Source of the DNA: Betaproteobacteria bacterium | Lineage (GTDB): Bacteria > Pseudomonadota > Gammaproteobacteria > Burkholderiales > Burkholderiaceae_F | Length of the DNA: 64,000 bases | Reading direction: 5' to 3' | Assembly: GCA_016861185.1 (NCBI GenBank) | Contig: BOKW01000005.1 | Location: forward strand, 124,001-188,000 | In this document: positions 32,084 through 41,632 of the stretch, one piece after another | Layout: every line of letters begins with the position of its first letter | Numbering within the stretch: the first letter of the stretch is position 1 | Notes under the pieces: model-generated | Seen by the model: only the letters and a program-made list of their open reading frames with translations | The model's database searches: none | What the model was told of the DNA's origin: nothing | Program-made: the position numbers and the translations under genes

Positions 32084-32536
32084 CTACATCTTCGGCGGCC
32101 ACGTATGCGTTTCGCCCTGCCCCTGCCGGCACCACGCGTACAGCGCGTCGTACATCACGAGCCCGTGCGCGAGCAGCGCGTGGTCGTCGGCGAAGACGTG
32201 GGACAGGCCGAGCGAGATCGCGTACAGCCCCGCGCACTGCGGCGCGAGGTCGAGCCGCGACGTGTCGGCGCCGCGCACGATCGTCGCGAGCTGCCGCAGC
32301 GCCGGTTCGTCGAGCCGGTACTTCGCGAGAAGGGCGTCGAAGCTGCAGCGCTCGCCGACGTGCGACAGCTCCACACCCGGGATGTCGTAGGGAATCGCGC
32401 CGGCCGCCTGCGCAACCTTCGTCACCTCGGCCGGCGGAACGAACAGGAACTCGGCCGCCGGGTCGATGAAGCGCGCGACCAGCCACGGGCAGGCGATGCG
32501 GTCGATCTTCGGTCGTTCGCGCGTGACCCATTTCAT
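32084..32536 (-). CDS. ChrB C-terminal-domain protein (chromate resistance)
   Basis: A 150-residue protein equivalent to the C-terminal domain of ChrB: TRERPKIDRIACPWLVARFIDPAAEFLFVP, then GIPYD..GVELSHVGERCSFDALLAKY. The full ChrB at 34212 contains a homologous domain ([22 protein letters not shown] ... [13 protein letters not shown]). It is the last gene of the chromate operon and overlaps the rhodanese gene by four bases. The domain's function is not known to me; a role in chromate stress is implied by context. Confidence 0.85.
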   Translation of the reverse strand: MKWVTRERPKIDRIACPWLVARFIDPAAEFLFVPPAEVTKVAQAAGAIPYDIPGVELSHVGERCSFDALLAKYRLDEPALRQLATIVRGADTSRLDLAPQCAGLYAISLGLSHVFADDHALLAHGLVMYDALYAWCRQGQGETHTWPPKM

Positions 32537-32877
32537 GGCAGCGCTCCTTCGGTCCGTTCGATCGGCACGACCGGCCGGCCGGACTCGCGCCAGGCGGCGA
32601 AGCCGTCGACGAGGAAGCGCGCGTCGAGCCCCATCGCGCGCAGCGTCGCCGCCGCGCCTTGGCTCAGCTCGTGTCCGTGCGCGCAGACGATGACCGCGGG
32701 GCGGTCGCGCGGCACCTCGTCCTTCCATGTGAACAGATCCTCCGGGCGCAGCCAGCGCGCACCGGGGATGTCGGCGCCGTCGGCCGTGCGCACGCGTTCG
32801 CGGCGCACGTCGAGCAGCGTGAAGCTGCGCTGGGCGCGCAGCCATTCGTCGAGTTCGCAGATCGTGATGCGGTCCAT
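32533..32877 (-). CDS. rhodanese-like sulfurtransferase in the chromate operon
   Basis: A 114-residue single rhodanese domain: FTLLDVRRERVRTADGADIPGARWL and the active-site loop VIVCAHGHELSQGAAATLRAMG with catalytic Cys69. The CAHGHE loop differs from classic CRxGxR sulfurtransferases, and the substrate is unknown. It lies 9 bases after chrA and overlaps the ChrB-like gene, so it belongs to the chromate operon. Confidence 0.88.
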   Translation of the reverse strand: MDRITICELDEWLRAQRSFTLLDVRRERVRTADGADIPGARWLRPEDLFTWKDEVPRDRPAVIVCAHGHELSQGAAATLRAMGLDARFLVDGFAAWRESGRPVVPIERTEGALP

Positions 32878-32886
32878 GGGTATCTC

Positions 32887-34215
32887 CTAAGCCAACGCGC
32901 CCAGCGCAAAGCCGGCGACCGCGCACGCGGCGATGACCGGGATGACGCCGAGCTTGAAACGCCACAACGCAACGAATGCCGCCACGCAGATCGCGGCCGA
33001 GACGGCGTCGAAGCGCCCTCCGAGGCCCTGCGGCCAGAACACGTGCGCGGCGAAGAACACCGCCAGGTTGACGATGACGCCGACGACGGCGGCGGTGATG
33101 CCGGCGAGCGGCGCCGTGAAGCGCAGTTGTCCGTGCGTCGTTTCGATGAACGGCGCGCCGATCAGGATGAACAGGAACGACGGCAGGAACGTGAAGAAGG
33201 TCACGAGCGCGGCGGCGAGCAGCCCGCCGGCGAAGAGCAGCTCGGGGCCGAGCACTTCCTTGCCCCAGCCGCCGACGAAACCGACGAAGGCCACCACCAT
33301 GATCAGCGGTCCGGGTGTCGTTTCGCCGAGCGCGAGCCCGTCGATCATCTGCGCGGTCGTCAGCCACTGGTAATGCTCGACCGCACCCTGGAACACGTAC
33401 GGCAGCACCGCGTACGCGCCGCCGAAGGTCAGCAGCGCGGCCTTCGTGAAGAACCAGCCCATCTGCGTCAGCGTGCCGTGCCAGCCCTGCCAGGCGACGA
33501 GCGCGCCCATCGCCGCGAGCCAGAGCGCGACGAAGACGACGAGCACGCGCAGCGCGTGCGCAGGCGACCAGCGCGCGTGCGCCGGCGTGGGCGTGTCGTC
33601 GTCGATCAGCGCCGGGCCGAAGGACTTGCCCGCGTCGCCGTGGCCCGCGCTGCCGTCGAAGGCCTTCGGAACGAAGCGCGCGCCGATCGCGCCGGCGAGC
33701 GCCGCGCCCGCGACGATCGCCGGGAACGGAACGTCGAACGCGAAAATCGCGACGAAGGCGGCGACCGCGATCGCCCACAGCAGCGGATGCTTCAACGCGC
33801 GCGTGCCGATGCGCCACGCCGCGAACAGCACGATCGCCGTCACCGCGGGCTTGATCCCGTACAGCACGCCGGCGACCGCAGGCACGTGGCCGAAGCGCAG
33901 GTAGATCCACGACAGCGCCACGAGCACGACGAGCGAAGGCAGCACGAACAGCGCGCCGGCGACGATCCCGCCCCAGGTCCGGTGCATCAGCCAGCCGATG
34001 TAGGTCGCGAGCTGCTGCGCCTCCGGTCCCGGCAGCACCATGCAGTAGTTCAGCGCGTGCAGGAAGCGCTTCTCCGAGATCCAACGGCGGCGCTCGACCA
34101 GATCGCGATGCATGATCGCGATCTGCCCCGCCGGGCCGCCGAAGCTGACGAAGCCGAGCCGCAGCCAGTAGAGAAAAGCGGCGCCGAAGGGAACCGGCGC
34201 GGGTCGTTCGTTCAC
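32887..34215 (-). CDS. chrA: chromate efflux transporter ChrA
   Basis: A 442-residue CHR-superfamily protein of the long bidomain form, with about ten membrane segments. Both halves carry the conserved motifs: [50 protein letters not shown] and [45 protein letters not shown]. It exports chromate. The start is a GTG that overlaps the chrB stop (GTGA). Confidence 0.95.
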   Translation of the reverse strand: MNERPAPVPFGAAFLYWLRLGFVSFGGPAGQIAIMHRDLVERRRWISEKRFLHALNYCMVLPGPEAQQLATYIGWLMHRTWGGIVAGALFVLPSLVVLVALSWIYLRFGHVPAVAGVLYGIKPAVTAIVLFAAWRIGTRALKHPLLWAIAVAAFVAIFAFDVPFPAIVAGAALAGAIGARFVPKAFDGSAGHGDAGKSFGPALIDDDTPTPAHARWSPAHALRVLVVFVALWLAAMGALVAWQGWHGTLTQMGWFFTKAALLTFGGAYAVLPYVFQGAVEHYQWLTTAQMIDGLALGETTPGPLIMVVAFVGFVGGWGKEVLGPELLFAGGLLAAALVTFFTFLPSFLFILIGAPFIETTHGQLRFTAPLAGITAAVVGVIVNLAVFFAAHVFWPQGLGGRFDAVSAAICVAAFVALWRFKLGVIPVIAACAVAGFALGALA

Positions 34216-35165
34216 GATGCTCCTTTCGCGCCGGCGTACAGCGCATCGAAGACGGCGGCCGCCGCGCGCACCAGCTTGTCGTCGTCCGGCTCGGCGTCGC
34301 GCAGTCCGCCGAGCACCGCTTCGACGCCGGCCGCCTCCGGCACGGGAATGCCGCCGACGTCGAGGAAGTGAACGATCTGGCCGACGCGGCGCAGCCCCGG
34401 ATCGTCGTCGAGTCCGAACGCGGCCGCCATCACCTCGAAGGTCACGCGCTCGCCGACGTGGCTGAAGGTCGCGCCGTCGTAGTCGAAGCCGATCGCGCCG
34501 CGCGGCGTCCTGGGCGATTTGGTCGACGCGTCGAGCCAGACGAACTTCGCGCGCGGATCGACGAAACGCCGGATCAGCCACGCGCAGGCGAGCCGATCGA
34601 CCCACGGCCGCGCGCGCGTCGCCCAGCGGCGGCCGCGATACTTGTCCGGGTCGGCGCGTTTCGCGCGGCCTGCGCGCATCCGCGGCTCGCCGGGCGAGAA
34701 GCGCGCATCGACCGCGGCGCGCAGCTCCTCCGCTTCGGCCTGCGCCTGCGCCGCCGCCGAGCCGGCAAAGAAGTCGATGCGCGCGATCGATGCGAGCGAT
34801 TCGTCGAGCGCGCGCAGCCGGCGCCGCGCCTCCGTTTCGTCGAGCCGGCGCAGCGCGTCGCGCAGCTCGCGCGCCGTCGCGCGCCACTGCGCGTACGCCT
34901 CGCCGCGGTCGAACAGCGCGCGGAAGGACTGCTCCTGCGCCGCGTCGCGCGCACGCACGTCGAGCAGGCTCGCGCTCCCGCCGTTGGCCTCGACATCGGC
35001 GACCACCGCCGCAAGCTCGTCCGCCTGCGGCGCGTCCGCCGGCAGCAGATACGCACCGTCGCGCAGCGCCGCGCAGCCCATCGCCTTCAACGCCCGCCAT
35101 ACGCGCACGCGCACGGCGTTCGGCTGCGACGGCAGCGTCAGGATCAGCAGGGTCCAAGCAGGCAT
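34212..35165 (-). CDS. chrB: chromate-responsive regulator ChrB
   Basis: A 317-residue protein. The N-terminal half ([39 protein letters not shown]) is a winged-helix-like DNA-binding region; the C-terminal half is the ChrB domain ([24 protein letters not shown]). ChrB represses the chr operon in other bacteria and is released by chromate. Start ATG 35165 was chosen because the operator-like repeat overlaps it and residues before it are not conserved. Confidence 0.92.
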   Translation of the reverse strand: MPAWTLLILTLPSQPNAVRVRVWRALKAMGCAALRDGAYLLPADAPQADELAAVVADVEANGGSASLLDVRARDAAQEQSFRALFDRGEAYAQWRATARELRDALRRLDETEARRRLRALDESLASIARIDFFAGSAAAQAQAEAEELRAAVDARFSPGEPRMRAGRAKRADPDKYRGRRWATRARPWVDRLACAWLIRRFVDPRAKFVWLDASTKSPRTPRGAIGFDYDGATFSHVGERVTFEVMAAAFGLDDDPGLRRVGQIVHFLDVGGIPVPEAAGVEAVLGGLRDAEPDDDKLVRAAAAVFDALYAGAKGAS

Positions 35166-35190
35166 GTAACGAACGCTACACGCTTGTAGC
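35165..35190. promoter_or_regulatory. chr operator candidate overlapping the chrB start
   Basis: Two overlapping inverted repeats: TGTAACG-AA-CGCTACA (35165-35180, one mismatch) and GCTACA-CGCT-TGTAGC (35175-35190, perfect). The first shares its first base with the chrB ATG. The position suits autorepression by ChrB. Confidence 0.6.
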
Positions 35191-35244
35191 AACTATTTCA
35201 ACAATGACGCGCTTGGGGGCATTGGCGGCGGGTGGGGTTCTTGC

Positions 35245-35318
35245 ATTCACCACCGAGACACGGAGGCCACAGAGGAATGACTTGTCCTTCTCGGTGTTCT
35301 CGGTGTCTCGGTGGTGAG
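35245..35318. repeat. inverted repeat family B, copy 4
   Basis: TTCACCACCGAGACACGGAGGC on the left and TTCTCGGTGTCTCGGTGGTGA on the right, between chrB and the DASS transporter gene. Confidence 0.8.
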
Positions 35319-35322
35319 ACAC

Positions 35323-35355
35323 AAAAAAACGCCGCCGCGGGAGGGCGCGGCGGCG
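35323..35355 (-). terminator. intrinsic terminator after the DASS transporter gene
   Basis: On the minus strand a 9-bp stem (CGCCGCCGC / GCGGCGGCG) is followed by TTTTTTT (35329-35323). It lies 20 bases after the transporter stop. Confidence 0.85.
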
Positions 35356-35374
35356 CGGTGGGAGCAGCCGCAGA

Positions 35375-36889
35375 TCAGAGCGCCATCATCCAAGGCACGC
35401 CGATCGCGAGCAGCGCGGCGATGAACAGCACGCCGAAGATCGCGCCGAGCCGCCAGTAGTCCTTCGTCGGCACGTACCCGCTTCCGTAGTACACCGGGCT
35501 CGGGCCCGTCGCATAAGGCGTCAGGATGCCCATGATGCCGAGCGTGAACACGAGCAGCAGCGCGAAGCTGCGGATATCGATGCCCGGAATGCCCATGCCG
35601 ACCGCGAGCATCACCGGCAGCATCGCGGTGACGTGCGCGGTGATGCTGGCGAACAGGTAGTGCGTGAAGAAGAACACCGCCACCAGCGCCAACATCGCCA
35701 GCGTCGGCGACACGCCGGTCATCTGGCTGCCGATCGTGTCGGCGAACCACTTGACGAAGCCGACCCGGCTCAAACCGTCGGCGAGCGCAACCAGCGTCGC
35801 GAACCACACCAGCGTGTTCCACGCCTGCTTGTTGGCGAGGATGTCGTCCCAGCTCACCACGCGCAGGATCACCATCAACGCGATCACGCCAATTGCGACC
35901 GTCGTCGCGTTGATCACGTCGCCGCCGAAGATCCACAGGCCGAGCGCGAGTAGCACCAGCGCCGCCAGCTCGATCTCGCGCAGCGTCAGGCGGCCGAGCT
36001 TCGCCAGCTCTCCGCCGGCCCAGTTCGGCACCTCGTCGCCGCTCTTGACCTGCGGCGGATAGATCAGATAGACGGCGAGCGGCAGCACCAGCAGCAGCAC
36101 GATGCCGACCGGCGCGAAGGCGACGAACCAGTCGGTCCACGAGATCGCGACTTTCGCGGTCTTGTTGACCATCTCGACGGCGAGCAGGTTGGGCGCGAGC
36201 CCGGTCAGGAACATCGAGCTGGTGATCGAGGTCGCCGCGATCGCGACCCACATCAGGTAGCCGCCGATGCGCCGCGCCGACGGATCGTTCGGCCGGCTGT
36301 CGTACAGCGCCGGCAGGTTGCGGATCACCGGGAACACCGTGCCCCCGCTGCGCGCGGTGTTCGACGGCGTGAAGGGTGCAAGCAGCAGATCGGCGATCGT
36401 CACCGCATAGCCGAGCGTCAGCGTGCGCCGGCCCATCGTCTTCACGAGCACCAGCGCGATGCGGCGGCCGAGCCCGGTCTTCTCGTAGCCGAGCGCGAAC
36501 ATGAACGCGGCGAAGATCAGCCACACGGTCGTGTTCGCGAAGCCCGACAGCGCCCACGCGAGCGAGGCATTGGCGGCCTTGAATCCGGGTTTCGCGAGTT
36601 CCGCGGGACCGAACAGCACGTACGGCGCGAGCACGGCTACGAGCACGACGCCGATCAGCCCGATCGCCGCGCCCGGCAGCGGCTCGAGCATCAGCGCGAC
36701 GATCACGCCGACGAAAATCGCGAAGAAGTACCACGCGTGCGGCGCCAGTCCTTCCGGATGCGGGAGCAGCGCGATGACGACGGTGACGAGCACCGGTAAC
36801 AGGACTTTCCAGACGGGAACACCGGCCGCCTTTTGAGCGGGCGGGGCTCCGGCAGGGGTTGCGCCGCGTTGTTCGAGCGCAATTGCCAT
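35375..36889 (-). CDS. DASS-family (SLC13-like) anion transporter
   Basis: A 504-residue inner-membrane protein with about 12-14 segments. The paired substrate/sodium motifs are visible: LLLAPFTPSNTARSGGTVFPV and, in the second half, TPYATGPSPVYYGSGYV; the APNLLAVEM region also matches. Relatives carry di- or tricarboxylates (malate, 2-oxoglutarate, citrate) or sulfate; the TPSNTARSGG motif leans to the CitT/2-oxoglutarate-malate type. The start follows GGAGGTCACC. Dicarboxylate uptake would suit a cell with fumarate reductase, but the substrate is not proven. Confidence 0.88.
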   Translation of the reverse strand: MAIALEQRGATPAGAPPAQKAAGVPVWKVLLPVLVTVVIALLPHPEGLAPHAWYFFAIFVGVIVALMLEPLPGAAIGLIGVVLVAVLAPYVLFGPAELAKPGFKAANASLAWALSGFANTTVWLIFAAFMFALGYEKTGLGRRIALVLVKTMGRRTLTLGYAVTIADLLLAPFTPSNTARSGGTVFPVIRNLPALYDSRPNDPSARRIGGYLMWVAIAATSITSSMFLTGLAPNLLAVEMVNKTAKVAISWTDWFVAFAPVGIVLLLVLPLAVYLIYPPQVKSGDEVPNWAGGELAKLGRLTLREIELAALVLLALGLWIFGGDVINATTVAIGVIALMVILRVVSWDDILANKQAWNTLVWFATLVALADGLSRVGFVKWFADTIGSQMTGVSPTLAMLALVAVFFFTHYLFASITAHVTAMLPVMLAVGMGIPGIDIRSFALLLVFTLGIMGILTPYATGPSPVYYGSGYVPTKDYWRLGAIFGVLFIAALLAIGVPWMMAL

Positions 36890-37406
36890 GGTGACCTCCG
36901 ATGAGTGAAAACGAGGAGCGGGAAAACCTTGTGGGCTTCCTGGTCGGCCTTCGAACGCATTCTCGGAGCGCCGTGAAGCAAACCCGTGCCTTCGATCAAG
37001 ATCGGCTCCGGTAATCCACGTACAAAGCGGATTGCGCGACGGGCGCGCCGGCTCGACGGATACGTCTACGCAACGGCACACCCGAGACACGGTGAAGTCG
37101 CCGTGCGCCGCGCCCAAATCCCCCCGGCCTACGGCCGGCCCCCTTTGCAAAAGGGGGCCGAGGCACGCCCACGCGAAGAACTGCGGAACGAAGCAGGACC
37201 TCCGCTTCGCGTGGGGTGCTTCAGAAGGTTGTTCGCGCAGCCGCCCGCAGCCCGTTGCACGCCAGGGGAAGTAGCAAGGGGAAGATTCGGCTTATCACCC
37301 GACCGTAACGACCCCGTTCCCCTATCCTCCCGGCAAGAGGGGCCGCGGTGGCTGCGAGCGGGTTGCACGGCGAGCCTGTCGGCAAGCTACCGGAAGGATC
37401 GAGTTC
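36890..37406. other. intergenic region between the DASS gene and the hybrid kinase
   Basis: 517 bases between divergent genes. Apart from a family A repeat (37115-37160) and the GGAAGGA ribosome site (37392) of the kinase, I see no gene, RNA or clear operator. Confidence 0.55.
37115..37160. repeat. palindromic repeat family A, copy 4 (single unit)
   Basis: AAATCCCCCCGGCCTACGGCCGG followed by CCCCCTTTGCAAAAGGGGG: one head hairpin plus one palindrome, the cleanest example of the full unit. Confidence 0.85.
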
Positions 37407-40400
37407 GTGAATCACTCCCGAGTCCACGCGGTCGCCCGCATCGCTCTGGCGTATGCCGTCTTCGGCGGGCTGTGGATCGTCCTGTCCGACGCGGTGCTCG
37501 GTCGCCTTCCCGTCGATCGCAGCGTTCATGTGCAGCTCTCGCTCAACAAGGGACTCGCCTTCGTGCTGGTGACGGCGCTGCTGCTCGCCTACCTGCTGAA
37601 TCGCGAGTTGCACGCGCGCGAGCGCGATCAGGCCGCATTGCGCGACAGCGAGTCGCGCTACCGCAAGCTCTTCAAGGCCAATCCGCGGCCGATGTGGGTC
37701 TACGATCTCGAAACGCTGCGTTTCCTGGCAGTCAACGAAGCCGCGGTCGCACACTACGGCTGGAGCCGCGATGAGTTCCTGGCGATGACGATCGCCGACA
37801 TCCGCCCGCCGGAAGATGTGCAGCGGCTGCGGGACTACATCGCACAACCGGCCCTGCACGACATCGAACAGGCGGGCGTCTGGCGGCACAGGAGGCGCGA
37901 CGGCACGCTGATCGACGCCGAGATCGCACGGCATCCGATCGAATTCGACGGCCGGCGGGCCGAACTGGTTCTCTTGAACGACATCACCGAACGCCGGGAA
38001 ACCGAGGAACTGCTTTGCAAGCTGTCGCTCGCGATCGAGCAGATCTCGGAAAGCATCGTGATCACCGATCTGCAGGGACGGATCGAATACGTCAACGACG
38101 CGTTCGTCCGCATCTCCGGCTACAGCCGCGAAGAGCTGCTCGGCCGCAATCCGCGGATCCTGCAGTCGGGTCGCACTGCGAAGGAAACGTATGCGTCGCT
38201 GTGGAAGGCCCTGAAGCAGGGGCAGTCGTGGACCGGCGAGTTCTGGAACCGCCGCAAGGACGGCAGCGAGTATCTGGAGTCGGCGCTGGTCAGCCCGATC
38301 CGTCAACCCGACGGTCGCATCACGCACTACGTCGCGGCCAAGGAGGACATCACCGAAAAGCGCCGTATCGCCACCGAGCTGGAGCAGTATCGGTATCGCC
38401 TCGAAGAGCTGGTCGCCGAGCGCACCGCCGAGGTCGAGGACGCGCGCCGCCAGGCCGAAGCCGCCAGCCGCGCCAAGAGCGCCTTCCTCGCCAACATGAG
38501 CCACGAGATCCGCACGCCGATGAACGGCGTGCTCGGGATGCTCGAGGTGCTCGCGCGCGGTCGGCTGACCGAACAGCAGCTCGAACTGGTGCGCACCGCG
38601 CAGGAATCGGGCCGCACGCTGCTCGGGATCATCGACGACATCCTCGACTTCTCGAAGATCGAAGCCGGGCGCCTGGACATCGAACGCACGCCGATGTCGG
38701 TGCTCGACGTCGTCGAAGGCCTGTGCGATTCGATGGTGCCGCTCGCCAACCGGCGCGACGTCGACTTGAGCGTGTTCGTCGCGCCGGAGATTCCCGAGCG
38801 CGTGTCGTCGGATCCGCTGCGACTGCGCCAGATCCTGTTCAATCTGATCGGCAACGCGATCAAGTTCTCGGCCGGTCGCAGCGGGCAGCGCGGCCGGGTC
38901 GCGGTGCGCGTCACGGTCGCGCAACGCCAGCCGCTGCGGCTCGCTTTCGAGGTGACCGACAACGGCATCGGCATGGCGCCCGACGTCGTCGCCAGGCTGT
39001 TCGTGCCGTTCTCGCAGGCCGAGGTGTCGACGACGCGCCGCTACGGGGGAACGGGCCTGGGACTGACGATCTGCAAGCGCCTGGCCGATCTGATGCACGG
39101 CGAGATCACCGTGACGAGTCGCCCCGGCGCAGGTTCGACCTTTACGCTGACGCTGCCCGTGGAAGTGCGGATCGACGAGCCGCCGCGCGCCCTGCTCGAT
39201 CTGACCGGCATCGAATGCGTGATCGTCGAAAGCGACGAACTGGACATCGACGGCGTCTGCAGCTACCTCGCACATGCGGGTGCCGGCGTGCGACGAACCG
39301 CTGAGGAAGACGAGGCGGCCCGCGTCGCGCAGACCGTCGCCGGCCCCGTCGTCGTCATCCGCAACCCCGGCAGCCAACGGCCGCCGCAAACCGTCGCGGC
39401 GTTTCAGGATCTGCCGCAGGTGCGGCAGCTCTGGATCACGCGCGGCCGGCGCCGGCGGGCGCGGGTGGAGTCGACGACGGTCGTCACGCTCGACGGCGCC
39501 GCGCTGCGCCGCCAGGCATTGCTGCGCGCGGTTGCGGTCGCGGCAGGGCGCGCGTCGCCGGAGATCGCGCAGGACGAGGCGGCGCTGGTGCAGGCGGTCG
39601 CCGCCGTACCGCCGCCTTCGGTGGCCGAAGCGCGCGACCGCGGCGAACTGATCCTGGTCGCCGAGGACGACGAGGTCAGCGCGAAGGTGCTGGGCAGGCA
39701 GCTCGAACTGCTCGGCCGCGCGGCGGAGTTCGCTGCCGACGGGACCGAAGCGCTGCGGATGTGGCGCGCCGGCGGCTACGCGCTGCTGCTGACGGACCTG
39801 CACATGCCGGTGATGGACGGCTACGAACTGGCCGCAGCGATCCGCACCGAGGAAGTCGCGCGCGGACTGCGCCGCACGCCGATCGTCGCAGTGACCGCCA
39901 ATGCGCTGCGCGGCGAAGCCGAACACGCGAAGGCGGTCGGCATGGACGACTACCTGAGCAAACCGCTGCAGCTCGAACTGCTGCGCAAGGCACTCGAACG
40001 CTGGCTACATCCGACCCACCCCGCGCCTGCCGCCGACCCCAAACCTGCGCCCGCCGGGGCGGGGGCCGCCGCGGTCGATGTCGAAGTGCTCAAGTCGTAC
40101 GTCGGCGACGACCCGGCGGTGCTGCGCAACCTGCTCGCCGAATTCCTAAGCAGCACGAAGAAGCAGGCCGCCGAACTGCGCGTGGCTTGCACCGACAAGG
40201 ATACGCGGCAGGCCGCGGCGGTCGCGCACAAGCTGAAGTCGTCGGCGCGCGCAGTCGGCGCGCTTGCGCTCGGTGATCTGTGCGCGGCGATCGAGCGCGC
40301 GGGCAAGGCCGGCGATCGCGACGCCGTCGCCGGCCGCGTCGCATCGTTCGACGCCGCGCTTGCGCAGGTTGAAGCGGACATCGCCGGCCTGCTCGCGTCG

Positions 40401-40412
40401 GAGGATGCGTAA
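37407..40412 (+). CDS. membrane hybrid histidine kinase (PAS-PAS-HK-REC-Hpt)
   Basis: A 1001-residue sensor kinase starting at a GTG behind GGAAGGA. Two membrane segments (about 8-25 and 45-65), two PAS domains (80-200 and 205-325), a coiled coil, dimerisation/phosphoacceptor domain with His366 ([10 protein letters not shown]), ATPase ([32 protein letters not shown]), a degenerate receiver-like stretch (610-720), an intact receiver with Asp797 ([13 protein letters not shown]) and a C-terminal Hpt domain with His941 ([13 protein letters not shown]). The parts for a complete phosphorelay are in one chain. It heads a three-gene operon with a REC-EAL protein and a dual-receiver protein. The signal is unknown; PAS domains suggest redox, haem or a small ligand. 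Confidence 0.93.
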   Translation: MNHSRVHAVARIALAYAVFGGLWIVLSDAVLGRLPVDRSVHVQLSLNKGLAFVLVTALLLAYLLNRELHARERDQAALRDSESRYRKLFKANPRPMWVYDLETLRFLAVNEAAVAHYGWSRDEFLAMTIADIRPPEDVQRLRDYIAQPALHDIEQAGVWRHRRRDGTLIDAEIARHPIEFDGRRAELVLLNDITERRETEELLCKLSLAIEQISESIVITDLQGRIEYVNDAFVRISGYSREELLGRNPRILQSGRTAKETYASLWKALKQGQSWTGEFWNRRKDGSEYLESALVSPIRQPDGRITHYVAAKEDITEKRRIATELEQYRYRLEELVAERTAEVEDARRQAEAASRAKSAFLANMSHEIRTPMNGVLGMLEVLARGRLTEQQLELVRTAQESGRTLLGIIDDILDFSKIEAGRLDIERTPMSVLDVVEGLCDSMVPLANRRDVDLSVFVAPEIPERVSSDPLRLRQILFNLIGNAIKFSAGRSGQRGRVAVRVTVAQRQPLRLAFEVTDNGIGMAPDVVARLFVPFSQAEVSTTRRYGGTGLGLTICKRLADLMHGEITVTSRPGAGSTFTLTLPVEVRIDEPPRALLDLTGIECVIVESDELDIDGVCSYLAHAGAGVRRTAEEDEAARVAQTVAGPVVVIRNPGSQRPPQTVAAFQDLPQVRQLWITRGRRRRARVESTTVVTLDGAALRRQALLRAVAVAAGRASPEIAQDEAALVQAVAAVPPPSVAEARDRGELILVAEDDEVSAKVLGRQLELLGRAAEFAADGTEALRMWRAGGYALLLTDLHMPVMDGYELAAAIRTEEVARGLRRTPIVAVTANALRGEAEHAKAVGMDDYLSKPLQLELLRKALERWLHPTHPAPAADPKPAPAGAGAAAVDVEVLKSYVGDDPAVLRNLLAEFLSSTKKQAAELRVACTDKDTRQAAAVAHKLKSSARAVGALALGDLCAAIERAGKAGDRDAVAGRVASFDAALAQVEADIAGLLASEDA

Positions 40413-40414
40413 CG

Positions 40415-41632
40415 ATGAACCGCGGCAACGTCAGCGTCCTGGTCGTCGACGACGACCCGTTCGCGTTGAAGCTGTTCGCCCGACAGCTCGCTCTGGTCGG
40501 CATCGACGCCGTGCACACGTGTACTGGCGCCGAAGCGGCGCTCGCGGAACTCGGGCGGCCCGAAGCGGATTTCGACGCGCTGATCTGCGACCTGAACATG
40601 CCCGGCATGGACGGCGTTCAGTTCCTGCGGCATCTGGCGCGCATGCGCTATCGCGGCGGGCTCGTGCTGGTCAGCGGCGAAGACGAGCGGATCCTGCAGT
40701 CGGTCTCCCGGCTGGCCAGGGCTCACAAGCTGAATCTGCTGGGCGCGCTGCGCAAGCCGGTCGCGCTCGAGCGGTTGCGTCACCTGCTCGATTCGGCTCC
40801 GACGATCCAACGCCACTCGGTACTGCGTCCCGTGCGCAAGACCTACGATGCGGCAGAAATCGAACGCGCGATCTTCGACGGGCAGCTCTTCAATCAGTAC
40901 CAGCCGAAAGTGAATCTCGCCGACGCCGAAGTGACCGGCGTCGAAGCACTGGTGCGCTGGCGGCATCCCGAAGACGGGCTCGTGTACCCCGACCAATTCA
41001 TCGCCGATGCCGAGGCCGGCGGGTTGATCGATGCGCTGGCGCGGGCGGTGCTCGCCAATGGTTTGGCCGACGTGCGCCGCTGGCAGGACGAAGGGCTGGC
41101 GCTGCAGCTCTCGGTCAACGTCTCGATGGACAACCTCGTCGCGCTCGACTTTCCGGACCGGCTCGTGCGCGAGGCGGAGGCGGCCGGCGTCGCCGTCGAC
41201 CGCCTGGTGCTGGAAGTCACCGAGAGCCAGGCGATGCGCGACCCCACCGCATTGCTCGACATCGCGACCCGGCTGCGGCTCAAACGGATCGGGCTGTCGA
41301 TCGACGATTTCGGGACCGGCTATTCGTCGCTCGCTCAGCTGCGCGAACTGCCGTTCGACGAACTGAAACTGGACCGCAGCTTCGTGCACGGCGCAGCGCA
41401 GGATGCTTCGCTGCGCGCAATCCTGGAAGCCAACCTGGGCATGGCGAAACAGCTCGGCCTGCGGACCGTCGCCGAAGGTGTGGAGGACCGCGACGACTGG
41501 GACTGCCTGCGCGCGCTCGGCTGCGACTTGGCGCAGGGATGGTTCGTCGCGCGGCCGATGCCGGCGAACGAGGTTCCCAACTGGCTGCGCGCCTGGCGTG
41601 CGCGCCATCGCGAGCTGCCGAGGTCCGCATGA
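40415..41632 (+). CDS. response regulator with EAL c-di-GMP phosphodiesterase domain
   Basis: A 405-residue protein. The N-terminal receiver (VLVVDDDPFALKLF, phospho-Asp59 in CDLNMPGMDG, Lys in LRKPV) is joined to an EAL domain with the catalytic set intact: EALVRW (177-182), NVSMDN, LEVTES, DDFGTGYSSL, KLDRSF, AEGVED and QGWFVARPM. It should hydrolyse c-di-GMP when its receiver is phosphorylated, probably by the Hpt domain of the kinase two bases upstream. Its stop overlaps the next ATG. Confidence 0.94.
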   Translation: MNRGNVSVLVVDDDPFALKLFARQLALVGIDAVHTCTGAEAALAELGRPEADFDALICDLNMPGMDGVQFLRHLARMRYRGGLVLVSGEDERILQSVSRLARAHKLNLLGALRKPVALERLRHLLDSAPTIQRHSVLRPVRKTYDAAEIERAIFDGQLFNQYQPKVNLADAEVTGVEALVRWRHPEDGLVYPDQFIADAEAGGLIDALARAVLANGLADVRRWQDEGLALQLSVNVSMDNLVALDFPDRLVREAEAAGVAVDRLVLEVTESQAMRDPTALLDIATRLRLKRIGLSIDDFGTGYSSLAQLRELPFDELKLDRSFVHGAAQDASLRAILEANLGMAKQLGLRTVAEGVEDRDDWDCLRALGCDLAQGWFVARPMPANEVPNWLRAWRARHRELPRSA

